NCBI RefSeq assembly: GCF_027942865.1
Contig: NC_134514.1
Span: 39,739,265 to 39,803,264 of the forward strand
DNA length: 64,000 nucleotides
Direction of reading: 5' to 3'
From: Odontesthes bonariensis
Lineage: Eukaryota; Chordata; Actinopteri; Atheriniformes; Atherinopsidae
The position numbers were made by a program, and so were the translations under genes. The notes below the pieces were generated by a model. The model saw only the letters and a program-made list of their open reading frames with translations. It made no database searches and had not been told where the DNA came from. Below are positions 55,906 through 64,000 of this stretch, in pieces; position 1 is the first letter of the stretch, and the number at the start of each line of letters is the position of its first letter.

Positions 55906-56790
55906 ATGGCTACCGGTTCTCTTCCTCCTTCTCCTGCTTTCACCTGCTCCGTGTGTCAGATGTTTAGTTACTCCTCTGCCTCCTTTAGCGATAATGGTAC
56001 ATGTAACAAATGTAGTCTTTTTGTAGTTTTGGAGGCGAGGTTATCTGAATTGGAAGCTCGGCTCTGCACTGTTGAAAATCAACCGATAGCGAGCCAGGTC
56101 CCTTTTGCCAGTGTGGAGCCACCTAGCGTAGCTAGCTCAATTAGCCTCCCCCTAGCAGAACCTGAGCAGCCAGGATTACAACGTGGCTGGGTGACTGTCA
56201 GGAAGAGGCATAGCTCTAAAGTCAAGCCCGTTGTTCACCATCGACCTGTCCACGCTTCAAACAGATTTTCCCCACTCAGCGACACACCCGCTGAGGACAA
56301 AACCCTGGTAATTGGCAGCTCTATAGTCAGAAACGTGGCATTAGAGGCACCAGCGGCCATAGTCAAATGCATTCCAGGGGCCAGAGCGGGCGACATAGAA
56401 TCCTATTTAAAACTGCTGGCTAAGGATAAACGTAAATATGGTAAAATAGTTATTCACGTCGGCGTTAATGACACCCTGTTACGCCAATCGGAGGTCACTA
56501 AAATTAATGTTGCATCGGTGTGTTATTTTGCCAAAACAATGTGGGGCTCCGTAGTTTTCTCTGGACCCCTGCCAAATCTGACCAGTGATGACATGTTTAG
56601 CCGCATGTCGTCCTACAATCGCTGGTTGTCTAGATGGTGTCCAGCAAACAACGTGGGCTACAGAGATAATTGGCAATCTTTCTGGAGAAAACCTGGTCTG
56701 ATGAGGAGAGACGGCATCCATCCCACTTTGGAAGGAGCAGCTCTCATTTCTAGAAATATGGATAAATTTATTTGCCACCCTAAAACATGA
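55906..56790 (+). CDS. LINE family A ORF1: zinc knuckle, coil and SGNH esterase
   Basis: The ORF is intact, 294 aa. Cys14/Cys17 and Cys33/Cys36 form a four-Cys zinc-binding pattern, followed by a Leu-rich coil (about 39-55). The C-terminal half is an SGNH/GDSL-type hydrolase: [11 protein letters not shown] (block I, Gly137-Ser138-Ser139), [12 protein letters not shown] (GxND block) and RRDGIHP (Asp269-x-x-His272). Zinc-finger (PHD-type) plus esterase ORF1 proteins are known from CR1-like LINEs. Here the catalytic residues look preserved. Confidence 0.88.
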   Translation: MATGSLPPSPAFTCSVCQMFSYSSASFSDNGTCNKCSLFVVLEARLSELEARLCTVENQPIASQVPFASVEPPSVASSISLPLAEPEQPGLQRGWVTVRKRHSSKVKPVVHHRPVHASNRFSPLSDTPAEDKTLVIGSSIVRNVALEAPAAIVKCIPGARAGDIESYLKLLAKDKRKYGKIVIHVGVNDTLLRQSEVTKINVASVCYFAKTMWGSVVFSGPLPNLTSDDMFSRMSSYNRWLSRWCPANNVGYRDNWQSFWRKPGLMRRDGIHPTLEGAALISRNMDKFICHPKT

Positions 56791-56939
56791 CAACCCAGGG
56801 CTCAGACCAGGATGCAGAGTTGTAGTCTTACACACTTCTCTGCAGCTTCCCACCTGCTGCTACCCACCCAATCAATTAACACAAAAGGAGCAAATCCTCT
56901 TGTGCAAAAAGAAATGATTAAAACAAAAACTTTAACTGA

Positions 56940-57720
56940 ACAAAAACATCAAACTATTAAATGTGCTTTGCTGAATATCAGATCTCTCCTTTCCAAGTCT
57001 CTGTTAGTGAATGAGTTGATTTGTGATCATCATATTGATATATTTAGTCTTACAGAAACCTGGCTGCAGCAGGAGGATCATGTTAGCATCATGTTAGCAT
57101 CATGTTAGCATCATGTTAGCATTAATGAAGCAACTCCCTCTGACTGTTTAAATGTTCACGTTCCTGGAACCACAGGCAGAGGAGGAGGAGTGGCAGCTAT
57201 TTTCAGATCAGGGTTAGTCATCAGTCCCAGACCCAAGATTAGTTTTAGCTCTTTTGAATATCTGATTCTCAGTTTTTCCCACGCAAAGTGGAAATCACAG
57301 AAACCTCTTGTGTTTGTTGTTGTGTATCGTCCACCTGGCCCTTATTCTGAGTTTCTGTCTGAATTCTCAGAGTTTTTATCCCAGTTAGTGCTGAGTACAG
57401 ATAAAGTCATTGTAGTGGGTGACTTTAATATTCATGTAGATGTTGAAAATGACAGCCTGAATATGAACTTTAATTCTATATTAGACTCTATTGGATTTTC
57501 TCAGAGTGTTCACAGACCGACTCACTGCCTTAATCACACCCTTGATCTTGTGCTGACTTATGGCATTGAGAGTGAACAGTTAACAGTGTTCCCTCATAAC
57601 TCTGTCTTATCTGACCATTTTCTGATAACCTTTGAGTTTACATTACTTGACTTTACAGTTTCTGAGAAGAAATTTACGTATAGAAGGTGTCTATCAGAGG
57701 ATGGGTTAGGGTTACAGTGA
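56940..57720 (+). pseudogene. LINE family A endonuclease, frame broken
   Basis: The early part ([33 protein letters not shown]) and the later part (57190-57720, with [14 protein letters not shown] and [11 protein letters not shown]) lie in different frames. Between them is an 11-bp tandem repeat (about 57080-57125, unit ATGTTAGCATC). The stop at 57720 comes right after the deletion junction ([12 protein letters not shown]). Confidence 0.85.
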
Positions 57721-57954
57721 GGAACCTTGGAGTTATTTTTGACCAGAACTTATCATTTGACTCGCATATAAAACAGGTTTCTAGGACTGCCTTCTTTCAC
57801 CTTCGTAATATTGTTAAAATCAGGAACATCTTGTCTCAGAGTGATGCAGAAAAACTGCTCCATGCATTTGTTACTTCAAGATTGGACTACTGTAATTCTT
57901 TATTATTGGGCTGTCCCACATATTCTCTGAAAAGCCTCCAGCTGATCCAAAAAG

Positions 57955-58990
57955 CTTATAGTTAGGGATGGCTCAGGTGATCCTGAAACATCCCATAGTT
58001 AAGCTGCTATAGGCCCAGACTGCTGGGGGGCCTCATCTGACACACCTTTCCTCACTTTACTCTCTTTATGTATATGTGATATTATTATGGTCATTAACTC
58101 GTGTTTCCCTGTTCCAACAGATATCCTTTGAATGGTGTTACAGTTCCGCCGCGGCTCCCTCCCCCCCTTTCTGTCTTCTCAAACCCCAGCTGGTTGAGGT
58201 GGATGGCCACCCTTCCTGAGTCTGGTTCTGCCAGAGGTTTCTTCCTGTTAAAAGGGAGTCGTTTCTCTCCACAGTCGCCTCAGGCACGCTCAGGCCGGGA
58301 GATTGGACCGAAAAACAAAAAGTTTTCAGTGCAATCTGTTGGTTTCCTTAGCTAGGAAATTGTTTTTGAATTGGCTCTATATGAACGAATTGGATTATTT
58401 TATGAATTATGATTATTATTAATTAATTGAATTCCAATTGGCTTGAATTGAACTTACTATCTAAGTGCCTTGAGATGACATTTGTTGTATTTGGCGCTAT
58501 ATAAATAAAAAAAATGAATGAATGAATATAGAGCCAATTCAAAAACAATTTCCTAACTAAGGAAACCAACAGATTGCACTGAAAACTTTTTGTTTTTCGG
58601 TCCAATCTCCCGGCCTGAGCGTGCCTGAGGCGACTGTGGAGAGAAACGACTCCCTTTTAACAGGAAGAAACCTCTGGCAGAACCAGACTCAGGAAGGGTG
58701 GCCATCCGCCTCGACCAGCTGGGGTTTGAGAAGACAGAAGGGGGGGGGGGGCACTGTAACACCATTCAAAGGATATCTGTTGGAACAGGGAAACACGAGT
58801 TAATGACCACAATAATGTCACATATAAATAAAGAGAGTAAAGTGAGGAAAGGTGTGACAGATGAGGCCCCCCAGCAGTATGGGCCTATAGCAGCTTAACT
58901 ATGGGATGTTTCAGGGTCACCTGAGCCATCCCTAACTATAAGCTTTATCAAAAAGGAAAGTTTTAAGCCTGGTCTTAAAAGTGGAGAGGG
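57955..58990. repeat. Tail-to-tail inverted repeat of family A 3' ends
   Basis: The plus-strand 3' UTR (about 57955-58400) is followed at about 58530-58990 by a reversed copy. Shared blocks include AAGCTTATAGTTAGGGATGG, GGATGGCCACCCTTCCTGAG and CAATCTCCCGGCCTGAGCGT in the reversed copy. A minus-strand fragment of another family A copy forms the right arm, which extends to about 59000. Confidence 0.85.
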
Positions 58991-59688
58991 TGTCTGCTTC
59001 CCGGACATTTACTGGCATTTTATCATTTAACACTTATAAACACAGCACTTCTGTGAGGTAGCTTGAATAACAAAAGTAATCAAGTAATAAACAAATTATT
59101 TACATAGTAGTTTAGTGCAACAATGTCTGATATAAAAACCAGCAGCAGCTCAACCTGAAATAGCTGCAGGCATGGAAACAAATAAGCAGATAAAAGTGCC
59201 ACAGTGTTCTAAAGTAAGGCAGTAATGTGCTTTAACTGCACTCCTAATTCTTCTTCTCCTCCTCTGGCTTCACAGAAGGAAATGTACCTTTTACTTGATG
59301 AAAACCAACATCTCTACCTTGTCAGGTTTGAGCCTGTTCCTGTTCTCATCAAGGATGTTAGCCATGTCCTCGCCATCTCTTGAAATACCAAGTTTGCAAT
59401 CGCAACGTTTTTGTCCTCCACATTAAAATCCCTCCACCCCGCAGACATTCGGCCCCCAGCTTCTAGCTGCTGCCGTGTTCTGCTTCGCTTTACGGCAGCA
59501 AAGTGACGTCATGCCGCATGTTTCTGTGTGGAGGTGAGACCATAGACATAAAAATTTGGGGAGTTATGATTATTGTAGTTGGGGATATACACCTTCCTCA
59601 GTTGAAATAAATGTAATGTGGGGGCATTGGAGACCCATCCAAGATGGCGGCCGCGCTGATACGTCAGCCTATGAGGCGTCTGCGTATA

Positions 59689-61049
59689 CAGTGAACCCTC
59701 GTTTTTCGCGGGGGTTACGTTCCAAAAAGAACCCGTGATAGGCGAAATCCGTGAAGTAGAAACCTTTTTTTTTTTTACAATTATTATACAATGAAATACT
59801 CCACAAAACCTTTTTACAGGCCCAAGCATTTGTTTAACAAATAAAAGTACTGTATAAACATTTTTTTTTTTTTTTTACAAATAACTACTGTAAAATAATC
59901 ATTTTAATCATCAATACGAACTGAAGGCTTCAAATTGCGGAGATCAGCACCGCCCCACCGCGACCCGAGTCACTGGATTAGAACGGGAGAAAATGAAAAA
60001 TGATTATGAAAAGAAATACAAAGTACAGTAGGACAAATAGTGACTCGCGTGTATTTCACTGTCACGGTTCAGACAGACAACCAGAGGACCACAATTGCGT
60101 CACACAAGAAGGTTTATTAAACTTCAGGGGAAAGGGAAGTTGGGAGTGAGTTGAGGAGAAAGTTTCAGGGGGGTCCGGGGGTTACGGTGGTCTGTCCAAG
60201 GTGCCGGATGTGTCCCCCCCCAGTGGCAGTGATGGCGTCCTATGGAGCTGGTGGTGGATGGTCCGGAAGTCCTGGGGGGGAACACAGACAACAGGGCAGA
60301 TGAAAAGGCAGAAGTACAGTTCAAGGAGAATCCAAAATCGTAGTTGCAAAGGCAGAAGGCTGGTCAGAATTTCCGGGGCAGAAGAGTAGTCAGGAATCAG
60401 GCGGGTCCGAGATCACAGAACAGGAGTCAGAGAGCGTCACAAGCAAACTGGTTCCGGGTGTGAGCTTTGCAGACGATCTGACAAAGTGTGGCTGAAAAAC
60501 AGGGCTTTAAATACAGAGCATGATGAGCTGGAAATGAAGTGCAGCTGGCAGGTTAACGAGAGTGGAGCAGAGCAGAGCAGAGCAGAGCAGGGACAGGTGG
60601 AGGTAATCAACAGAGCAGGGAGCAGAGTGACAGATAATTGAAATCAATCAGTGGTTGTTACCAGGCAGATAGAGAGAGCCCATGACATTTCACTGCTCTT
60701 CTGACTGAGCCGCTGCATCCTGACTCCGCTCTGTAGCGTTTTTTTCTTCTAAAGCCTGCGGTGCAGGTGTGTTTTTTCGAGAGAAGAACTTAGTTATCGG
60801 TAGTTGTTGTCGCTCTTTTTTCTTCTGGGCAAAAAGATTTATATATACCGACATGCCACCATCGATTATGTTTGAGAACTGTAATGAACGTGTACGTGTA
60901 TATTTTAAACCGCAACGTTATTGACACACAGGTAGAGAAGAAGCAGAGAGACTGTTTAGCCAATCAGAATGCAGAACACAATGCACGATGCAAATCCGTG
61001 AAGCAGCGAGACCGTGAAAGGTGAACCGCGTTATAGCGAGGGTTCACTG
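59689..61049. mobile_element. pogo/Tigger-like non-autonomous element
   Basis: The termini CAGTGAACCCTCG and CGAGGGTTCACTG are perfect complements, flanked by TA on both sides (59687-59688, 61050-61051). That is the pattern of pogo-type Tc1/mariner elements. It is interrupted by an LTR-like insert (60054-60693). No transposase is visible. Outside it, CATAGACATA (59541) and TATGTCTATG (about 61053) are inverted, which hints at a still larger unit. Confidence 0.85.
60054..60693. mobile_element. Solo-LTR-like insertion, 628 bp
   Basis: The body (60060-60687) starts TGTCACGG and ends CATGACA (TGTCA/TGACA, TG...CA ends). TTTCAC flanks both sides (60054-60059 and 60688-60693). It carries a short GAGCA tandem run near 60570. 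The ends and duplication fit a solo LTR; a small DNA element is the alternative. No internal coding sequence. Confidence 0.6.
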
Positions 61050-61301
61050 TATTATGTCTATGGCTGAGACGGTCTGACAGTACCACCACATAGCAGTAAA
61101 TACTAAGCTGTTATTTTTTCCCATATGTTTTGAAATATTATAGTTCTGATAAAAAAATATGAGAATAAATATACATATATAGATAGGTTATATATCCGAT
61201 CCCTGATCGGGATGTAATGTCTGATTCCGATCGAGTCTGAAACCACGTGATCGGCCCTGATTTCCGATCATGTGATCGGATGGGGACATCCCTAGCATCT
61301 A

Positions 61302-61529
61302 TGCTAGGTTGTTGCTGTAAGGACTGTGTTTTGAGGTGCATGCCTTGGTACCAAATGCTGCTGCACATTGTCTGGGAAGGAAGAAATCATGACACTCCTT
61401 ACTTTGTCCAATTCCAATGCTGGTTTAAAAAATGAAGCATAATCTAAATGGTAAGCCATCATCTTCTGATGTCTATCAGCCAAAGTCAGAGGAACACTTC
61501 TGAAGTTGTGGGCCCCACGAATGACTTGT
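61302..61529 (-). pseudogene. Unidentified coding remnant, right half
   Basis: One minus-strand frame reads PLTLADRHQKMAYHLDYASF and ELDKVRSVMISSFPDNVQQH; another, just downstream, reads MHLKTQSLQQQPSID and continues into the left half at 55377 if the hAT is removed. So it was probably one reading frame with a later frameshift. It is bounded at the upstream side by a TTAA element at 61530. Identity unknown. Confidence 0.4.
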
Positions 61530-62745
61530 TTAAAGGGGATAGAGAATCAAAATCATCTTTTTCACGTTTTTGGTGTTAGTTCTGAGTCTCCCCGCTGTGG
61601 GAGTACACACGAAGTGCCAGCAAGTGTCAGAACCTCTGTTTATGCTAATCCGTGTTTGAGCATAAAGTGACGTCACTTTTTCAGCAATCGCCCCCCCCAC
61701 ACCCAAATCCACAGCCACCCCGTTTCAGACACGCCCCTTCGGCGAGAAACAGAAACAGGTGTGCCTTCCAAGGCTGTGAAAGCGGACTACATCACATTAC
61801 ATTACATTACGGTCATTTTGCAGACGCTTTCATCCAAAGCGACTTACAATAAGTGTGTTCCACATCGGTAGGCAAAAGAACTTCAGGTCACAAGAAATCA
61901 TAAGTGCATTTCCTTCCAATACCAAACAGCTAAGAGCATAACTAGTGCTAGAGTAAGTGCAGTAAGTCAGGTACAGAGACAGATGGGAAGACAATTTAGG
62001 AAACAAATAAGTGCGTAAGGAACTAGGACGAAACAGGTGATGTCCTCAGAGGGCGTATCAGGGTAGTGTTTCCTGAAGAGATGGGTTTTCAGCCTGCGGC
62101 GAAAGATGGGCAGTGACTCAGCTGTCCTGATATCAGTCGGGAGATGGTTCCACCATCGGGGTGCCAGAACAGAGAAAAGCCGTGACCGTGTGGATGGTGC
62201 GTAGGGACCGCTGAGTGAGGGGGCAGCTGGCCGCCTGGAAGCCGCAGAGCGAAGTGGTCGGGCGGGGGTGTAGGGCTTGACCATAGCCTGGAGATATGAA
62301 GGAGCTGTTCCTTCCACCGTCCTGTAGGCTAGCATCAGAGTCTTAAACTGGATGCTGCAGCTACAGGGAGCCAGTGTAGAGAGCGGAGAAGGGGAGTGGT
62401 GTGGGAGAACTTGGGGAGGTTGAACACCAGACGAGCAGCAGCTTTCTGAAGCAGCTCCAGAGGTCTGATGGCAGAAGCCGGGGCGCCAGCAAGGAGGGAT
62501 CGTTACATATTCTTCCCCCGGAAAGCAATGTTCGCGATCAATGGCTTTTATTTATTTTTAACAGCATCCCCAGTACATACAACCACCGACTTTTCCTTTG
62601 CGCTGCGCATTTCACGGAGTACAGTTTCACAATCCTTGCACGATTCCGAGCAGGCTTCAGTCGGAATTTAATGCTCAGTAGAGGGCCAGTTCCGACTTTG
62701 CAACAAAATCAACCCCAGCTATCAATACAGCCTGTAAGTGTCACA
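61530..62745 (+). mobile_element. TTAA-class element with THAP-domain gene (Kolobok-like)
   Basis: TTAA (61530-61533) is followed by AGGGGATAGAGAATCAAAAT. A THAP zinc-finger is split in two: RNRNRCAFQGCESG (about 61747-61788) and, after a LINE insertion, WLLFIFNSIPSTYNHRLFLC plus AAHFTEYSF and RGPVPTL (about 62513-62733), ending at a GTAAGT donor. Kolobok elements combine TTAA duplication with THAP-bearing proteins, which fits. The transposase core and right end are not seen because an L1-like element follows. Confidence 0.65.
61790..62500 (-). mobile_element. LINE 3' fragment splitting the THAP gene
   Basis: An (ACATT)n tail (about 61790-61808) leads into TTTTGCAGACGCTTTCATCC and AAGCGACTTACAATAAGTG. 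The minus-strand ORF 62335-61967 encodes an L2-like RT C-terminus (YRTVEGTAPSYLQAMVKPYT, LAPRWWNHLPTDIRTAE, RRRLKTHLFRKHY). Confidence 0.85.
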
Positions 62746-62773
62746 TTTTATTTTGTTTTAAATGTGTGTTTTG

Positions 62774-64000
62774 CGACTTCCGGTAATGGCGGCGAGCTAG
62801 ACAGACACTGCTTTTTAGTCTCTGAACTAATAATAAACTCTACTCCTTCAAACTCCGTACAACGAACTCAAATAGAACACACAGACGCTTAAAAGCAAGG
62901 TTAACCATGTCAGGCACAAAAAAGGGCAAAACTAAACCGGACAATCAATCTAACAAGCCTGCAAAGACTTCGCCAAGTGTCGAACTCTATGCTAGCTCCA
63001 AACTAGCAGCCTCTTCAGTGGAGGATAACGAGAGGATGGACGCAATAAACTCTGGCCGAAGGGATGTCCACAATCAAGATGTTCTATTAGAGGCCATCAC
63101 TTGTCTCAAGACCGAAAGCTTGGCGCGTCACAGGGAAGTTATTGATGGCATAGCCCACATTAGATCGGATTTGGATGCCATCAAAAGCAGAATGACCACA
63201 ACTGAACAACGCATAGGAGAAACGGAGGATTTGACAACACAGCTAACAGCAACGGTGTCTGAGCTAGAAGCTAAAGTAAAACAACTTACTGAAAAGAATG
63301 ACGACCTTGAGAATCGCTCACGCCGTTCTAATCTACGCATCATTGGGCTGGAAGAAAAGGTGGAGGGTGCTGACGCTGAATCCTTTCTGGAGAAGTCCTG
63401 GGAGAAGAGAACTTTCCCCACCCGCTGCGGATCGAGCGAGCTCACCGCATCGTAGTTAATCCACAGGCCAACTCTTCAGGCAAGCAGAAGAAGAAGCCGA
63501 CCACGGAACGCCCTAGACCACTGATCGCAAAATTCCTGAACTTCAAAGACAAAGTGCGGGTGATGAACGCGGCACGGAAGAATGAGGCGATTATGTACAA
63601 CAACCGACAGGTGACGCTTTTCTCAGACTTTTCAGCCGACGTGCAACGACAGCGGAATGCCTACTATGCGGTGAAACAGACTCTATACTCCAAGGGAATA
63701 AAGTATGGTCTTCAGTACCCTGCCAAGCTCCGGGTGACATACGAGGGCAAAACCATCGTCTTCCAGACGCCCAGAGAAGTGGAAAAGTTTCTTCACCGCA
63801 TTGATGTATCCACTTCAGAGTCAGGGTGATGTATTGCTATATGTGCAAATGTAAACTTGCAATAGAAATATAATAGAAATGGTTACTTAAAGTGGAAATG
63901 AAGCAGTGACATAACACAGATGGCAAAATAATCAGTGAACTAAAACGTCAAATTAACGAATTACAAAAACTCCGAAATAAAAGCCGTTATTCAGAATAAA
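62774..64000 (+). mobile_element. L1-like LINE 5' end with ORF1
   Basis: The 5' UTR starts near ACTTCCGGTAATGGCGGCG (about 62780), and ORF1 starts at 62907. The unit runs to the window edge; past 63830 it is AT-rich without a recognisable ORF2 start, so ORF2 is missing or lies outside. Confidence 0.8.
62907..63829 (+). pseudogene. L1-like ORF1 protein with one frameshift
   Basis: Part 1 (62907-63455) has an MSGTKKGKTKPDNQSNKPAK start, a long coiled coil (about residues 80-140, EAKVKQLTEKNDDLENRSRR) and the RRM start NLRIIGLEE. After a frameshift near 63400, part 2 runs GEENFPHPLRIERAHRIVV, RPLIAKFLNFKDKVRVMNA and VTLFSDFSADVQRQR to KFLHRIDVSTSESG and a stop at 63829. This is the coiled coil, RRM and C-terminal domain order of L1 ORF1p, an RNA-binding trimer. 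One frameshift inactivates it. Confidence 0.85.

Larger units (their letters stand above)
55675..58512 (+). mobile_element. LINE family A copy with full ORF1 but no RT palm
   Basis: Parts in order: 5' UTR (about 55675-55905), complete ORF1 (55906-56790), endonuclease (about 56940-57720), a direct jump to the post-palm region (57687-57960), a second deletion that removes the LHWLPV region, then 3' UTR ending GGCGCTATATAAATAAA near 58510. The endonuclease-to-tail junction is the same as in the copy at 34.0 kb. Confidence 0.9.
55378..61301. mobile_element. hAT element with nested insertions, 5.9 kb
   Basis: AGCATCTA occurs directly outside both ends (55378-55385 and 61294-61301), an 8-bp duplication typical of hAT. 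The left end GTGGGGATGTCCCGATCAGG and right end GGGGACATCCCT are inverted. Subterminal GATCGG motifs repeat near 61195-61280. Its interior is filled by family A LINE copies (55.5-59.0 kb) and a pogo-like element with an LTR-like insert. No hAT transposase was seen. Confidence 0.85.

Noticed and set aside
59981-60700. A protein gene
   Set aside because: Only short ORFs without features; TG...CA ends and a direct repeat show an inserted element.

Overview
This is a euchromatic, very repeat-rich window of a ray-finned fish genome, most likely an acanthomorph teleost. The evidence is eukaryotic GT-AG gene structure, the il18 / sdhd / timm8b gene cluster (these three genes are also neighbours in mammals), and repeats typical of teleosts: L2/CR1-like LINEs with esterase ORF1, Harbinger, hAT, TTAA-target, THAP-bearing and pogo-like DNA elements.

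Four protein genes can be rebuilt exon by exon. il18 (+, 8770-15870, 195 aa) is a pro-inflammatory cytokine. sdhd (-, 16819-22003, 158 aa) is the small membrane-anchor subunit of mitochondrial complex II, convergent with il18. timm8b (+, 23554-26902, 89 aa) is a small Tim chaperone of the mitochondrial intermembrane space, head-to-head with sdhd. An il4i1-like secreted L-amino-acid oxidase (-, 32452-40192, up to 549 aa) is convergent with timm8b. So a conserved pair of nuclear genes for mitochondrial proteins lies between two immune effector genes. In all four, the splice phases agree and the total lengths match family expectation or are close to it.

Layout. 1-2.6 kb: an L2-like LINE split by a TTAA-flanked element. 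2.6-8.6 kb: a satellite of 20/21-bp monomers holding an 875-bp fold-back element. 8.7-15.9 kb: il18, whose last intron carries a rearranged LINE and a 2.5-kb Harbinger transposon. 16.8-22.0 kb: sdhd, with minisatellites and LINE remnants in its introns. 22.0-23.5 kb: the divergent promoter region, with two MITEs. 23.5-26.9 kb: timm8b, whose only intron holds a 2.5-kb 15-bp minisatellite. 27-32 kb: nested DNA transposons and unassigned sequence. 32.4-40.2 kb: the oxidase gene. 41-45 kb: repeats with two unfamiliar small-protein candidates. 45.8-50.4 kb: a degenerate but nearly full-length LINE. 51-64 kb: densely nested elements inside a hAT insertion, then a THAP-bearing TTAA element, a LINE tail and an L1-like ORF1.

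The most unusual observations are: (1) precise TTAA insertions, one inside an L2 frame and one inside a satellite with a TTAA in nearly every monomer; (2) a LINE subfamily in which two copies share the same loss of the reverse-transcriptase core; (3) a satellite that probably lies in an il18 5' intron; (4) a 15-bp array of about 169 units with no visible indel; and (5) two small-protein candidates at 42 and 44 kb.
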